A stretch of 64,000 nt of DNA from UBA1672 sp050633645. GTDB taxonomy: Bacteria; Pseudomonadota; Alphaproteobacteria; Micavibrionales; Micavibrionaceae. Shown here piece after piece: positions 62,183 through 64,000 of this stretch (its first letter is position 1; every line of letters begins with the position of its first letter). The notes under the pieces are model-generated. The model worked only from the letters and a program-made list of their open reading frames with translations. It did not search any database and was not told the DNA's origin. Where the stretch lies: positions 310,001-374,000 of the forward strand of contig JBOEGX010000001.1 in the NCBI GenBank assembly GCA_050633645.1, written 5' to 3'. Both the position numbers and the translations under genes were made by a program.

Positions 62183-62991
62183 TAAACGTTGATTGATTGT
62201 CGCGTGTCGGCGACATCATGGACACGGAGAATTTGCGCGTCACCGTTAAATGCCCCGTAAAGTGCGGCGGCGAGTGAACCGCCCAAACGGTCTTTGGCAT
62301 TCTTTGCGTTTTGATCCAATGTACCTATAAAACTTTTGCGTGACACCCCCAGAAGAACCGGACAGCCCAAAACCTGAAAACGGTTTAAATTTTTTAATAT
62401 CAATAAGTTATGTTCGAGAGTTTTTCCAAAACCAATACCTGGGTCAATTATGACTCGGCTTGGGTTAATACCGTGCGCCTCGCATTCTTCTAAACGCTTT
62501 TCAAAATACTTCATAATTTCATCAATAACATCTGTATATGTTGGTTCATTTTGCATTGTTTGCGGCGTCCCCTTCATATGCATCAAGCATATTGGAAGTG
62601 CGCTTTGTGCGGCAACACCCATGGATTCAGGGTCATGAGTTAGTGCGCTTACGTCATTAATGATATTCGCGCCAGCCATGATTGCTGCGTGCATTGTGGC
62701 GGCGTTGCGGGTATCGATGGAGATGAATTTAGCTTTTTCTTTTAGCCCCTTAATCACGGGGAGCACACGCGCGATTTCGTCTTCTACCGATACAATTTCG
62801 GCGTTTGGGCGAGTGGACTCGCCACCAATATCGAGGATATCCGCGCCATGCCCTAATAATTCAAGTCCATGATTTATGGCGGCTTGCGGGGCATTATAAT
62901 CGCCACCATCGAAAAAACTGTCTGGCGTTACGTTGACTATGCCCATAATGAGTGGCGCATTGTTTTTTATTTTGGTGAATAAATCGAGCAT
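62152..62991 (-). CDS. folP: Dihydropteroate synthase
   Basis: This 279-residue enzyme, the sulfonamide target, joins p-aminobenzoate and the pterin pyrophosphate in folate synthesis. Motifs are LIMGIVNVTPDSFFDGGDY, DILDIGGESTRPNAE, KFISIDTRNAATM, INDVSALTHD, RVIIDPGIGFGKTLEHN and GVSRKSFIG, all intact. The start at 62991 follows folK by one base. Its 3' end overlaps the histidine phosphatase gene by 31 bases. Confidence 0.95.
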   Translation of the reverse strand: MLDLFTKIKNNAPLIMGIVNVTPDSFFDGGDYNAPQAAINHGLELLGHGADILDIGGESTRPNAEIVSVEDEIARVLPVIKGLKEKAKFISIDTRNAATMHAAIMAGANIINDVSALTHDPESMGVAAQSALPICLMHMKGTPQTMQNEPTYTDVIDEIMKYFEKRLEECEAHGINPSRVIIDPGIGFGKTLEHNLLILKNLNRFQVLGCPVLLGVSRKSFIGTLDQNAKNAKDRLGGSLAAALYGAFNGDAQILRVHDVADTRQSINVYHAISSAGSL

Positions 62992-62992
62992 A

Positions 62993-63532
62993 TTAAATGG
63001 TCGCCTTTTCTATACTGTCCACAGGCACGGGATAAATTTCCCCACCTTCTATGCGTTTTATTTCCTGCCCCTCTGGAAGGCTATCAACCATTTTATCTAC
63101 AGTCATATTTGTTATGGGATGACTCCAGTGCGGAGCGATTTCACGTAATGGGTAAAGCACAAAAGCGCGATTATGCATTTGTGGGTGCGGGATTTTCAAA
63201 ATGTCATCATTGAGGTAAGTATCGTTATAAGCCAATAAATCGAGGTCAAGGACGCGTGCAGCGTTTTGAGCGGTGCGAACGCGCCCCGCTTTGTGCTCTA
63301 ACGCATTTAGAGCTTTTAAAACCTCATGGGGGTTTAGCGTTGTTTCAACGGCGCATACGGCATTTTTATACCAAGGTTGATCGGAAATTGGAACTGGCGC
63401 GGACGCCCATATGAATGAGGATGCCGTGATATTTAGGCCATGATTTACAAATTGAGATGCACATTCACGCAAAGAGGCTTCGGGCGAACCATATTTTCCA
63501 TCTAAATTCGCACCAAAACCGATAAGTATCAT
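62993..63532 (-). CDS. folK: 2-amino-4-hydroxy-6-hydroxymethyldihydropteridine pyrophosphokinase
   Basis: This 179-residue enzyme activates the pterin for FolP. It begins MILIGFGANLDGKYG and has SSFIWASAPVPISDQPWYKNAVCAVETTL, the ATP/metal site ARVLDLDLLAYND, and IPHPQMHNRAFVLYPLREIAP. It is a stand-alone form, not fused to FolB or FolP. It precedes folP by one base and lies 15 bases after the DUF882 gene on the same strand. Confidence 0.94.
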   Translation of the reverse strand: MILIGFGANLDGKYGSPEASLRECASQFVNHGLNITASSFIWASAPVPISDQPWYKNAVCAVETTLNPHEVLKALNALEHKAGRVRTAQNAARVLDLDLLAYNDTYLNDDILKIPHPQMHNRAFVLYPLREIAPHWSHPITNMTVDKMVDSLPEGQEIKRIEGGEIYPVPVDSIEKATI

Positions 63533-63547
63533 TATGAGATTTAACCC

Positions 63548-64000
63548 TTAAGACACCCAAGTTCTGGGTGTGCCCGTATCAACATGCACGAAATTGCTGC
63601 GTGGATAATAGCCAACGCCACCAGCATCAAGGGATTTTGCAACGTTGCGAAGCTGCTTTGTGCTGCGCTCTGGCAGGCGGATATCGAGTGCTTGGCCATA
63701 CATGTGGAATGAATTAGATGCCACAGCGCGTGATTTTTGCCCTAGCATCGCATTTGTTTTGGGGCTGCGGTAACCTGATAGGATATTAAAAGGTTCATCA
63801 ACATCCATTTTTCGTCTAATCACAGAAAGGATATCAATAACATGAGGGTCCATCGGAAATACTTCCTCGGTACGGAAGTCTCGCAGAACATAATTCATGC
63901 GTTCAAACGCCTCAGGTAAATATTTGTCACCAACACGATATACACCGGAAAAACTTTCTCCTGTATGTGTGTTTCTAAAAGCAACTTTCCATGATGACGA
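63548..64000 (-). CDS. DUF882/YcbK-family peptidase-like protein, partial
   Basis: The reverse-strand frame is open through the right edge of the window, so the gene continues beyond it. The visible part is about 150 residues: SWKVAFRNTHTGESFSGVYR, then RMNYVLRDFRTEEVFPMDP, NILSGYRSPKTNAML, NSFHMYGQALDIRLP and VGYYPRSNFVHVDTG. The metal ligands of the M15-like fold are the His and Asp of HMYGQALDIRLP and the His of FVHVD. The family is thought to act on peptidoglycan, usually exported. The N-terminal signal is outside the window. It precedes folK. Confidence 0.9.
   Translation of the reverse strand, partial: SSSWKVAFRNTHTGESFSGVYRVGDKYLPEAFERMNYVLRDFRTEEVFPMDPHVIDILSVIRRKMDVDEPFNILSGYRSPKTNAMLGQKSRAVASNSFHMYGQALDIRLPERSTKQLRNVAKSLDAGGVGYYPRSNFVHVDTGTPRTWVS

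Noticed and set aside
1..64000. CRISPR array, insertion sequence, prophage or defence island
   Set aside because: I saw no regularly spaced repeats, transposase, integrase, phage structural gene or known defence protein; the gene content is conserved core.

Overview
The window is a chromosomal segment of a Gram-negative alphaproteobacterium, AT-rich by eye. Several gene orders are alphaproteobacterial hallmarks: ntrY-ntrX-trkA followed by hfq-hflX, plsX-fabH-ihfA-merR next to rpmF and a YceD-like gene, nrdR-ribD-ribE-ribB-ribH-nusB, a fused ispDF, and a ubiquinol-cytochrome c chaperone gene divergent from bamE. The tRNA-His gene encodes the extra 5' G(-1) opposite C73, which argues against Rhizobiales, Rhodobacterales and Caulobacterales and fits a deeper lineage (Rhodospirillales- or Micavibrionales-like). 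LptD and BamE imply an LPS outer membrane, motA-motB imply flagellar motility, and phaC implies polyhydroxyalkanoate storage. I see no insertion sequence, prophage, CRISPR array or rRNA.

Layout. 1-1854 (-): ispDF, pgpA and a partial cinA-type amidohydrolase gene. 2033-10245 (+): ntrY, ntrX, trkA, murI, a HAD phosphatase, hfq and hflX. 10311-13704 (-): mazG, a CPA2 cation/proton antiporter and a membrane-anchored cysteine-free thioredoxin-like protein. 13771-16352: a sulfurtransferase, tRNA-His and glnA. 16359-24343: a secreted two-domain unknown, parE, a YdbH-like protein, a coiled-coil membrane protein and an SLC13 permease. 24423-36513: lptD, an RNA helicase, gshB, hisI, a MerC-like membrane protein behind a Zur-box-like operator, recJ, glpX, hom and phaC. 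36517-39425: small secreted unknowns, a gamma-class carbonic anhydrase, rpsI-rplM and tRNA-Pro. 39496-44759: merR, ihfA, fabH, plsX, rpmF, a YceD-like gene, the cytochrome bc1 chaperone and bamE. 44766-51511 (-): a FliL-like protein, nusB, the riboflavin genes, nrdR, glyA and rpiB. 51669-64000: two small unknowns, a MarR regulator, hemB, motAB, a periplasmic metallo-hydrolase, parC-recO, an Ldh-family/aspartate-dehydrogenase/phosphatase operon, folP-folK and a partial DUF882 peptidase-like gene.

How the genes work together. NtrYX is the only two-component pair, and the ntrB-ntrC genes that usually precede it are absent here; glnA also stands without glnB. Three proteins carry RCK/TrkA nucleotide-binding domains (TrkA, the CPA2 antiporter, the SLC13 permease). 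Both topoisomerase IV subunits are encoded, about 39 kb apart. The riboflavin operon has every step except a recognisable GTP cyclohydrolase II, because the C-terminal half of its RibB has lost the zinc cysteines.

Most of the window is conserved housekeeping sequence. The least explained items are the cysteine-free redoxin-like protein, the secreted tandem-domain protein at 16359-17558, the coiled-coil protein at 21691-22416, the Zur-box-like operator in front of the MerC-like gene, and three inverted repeats at promoters.
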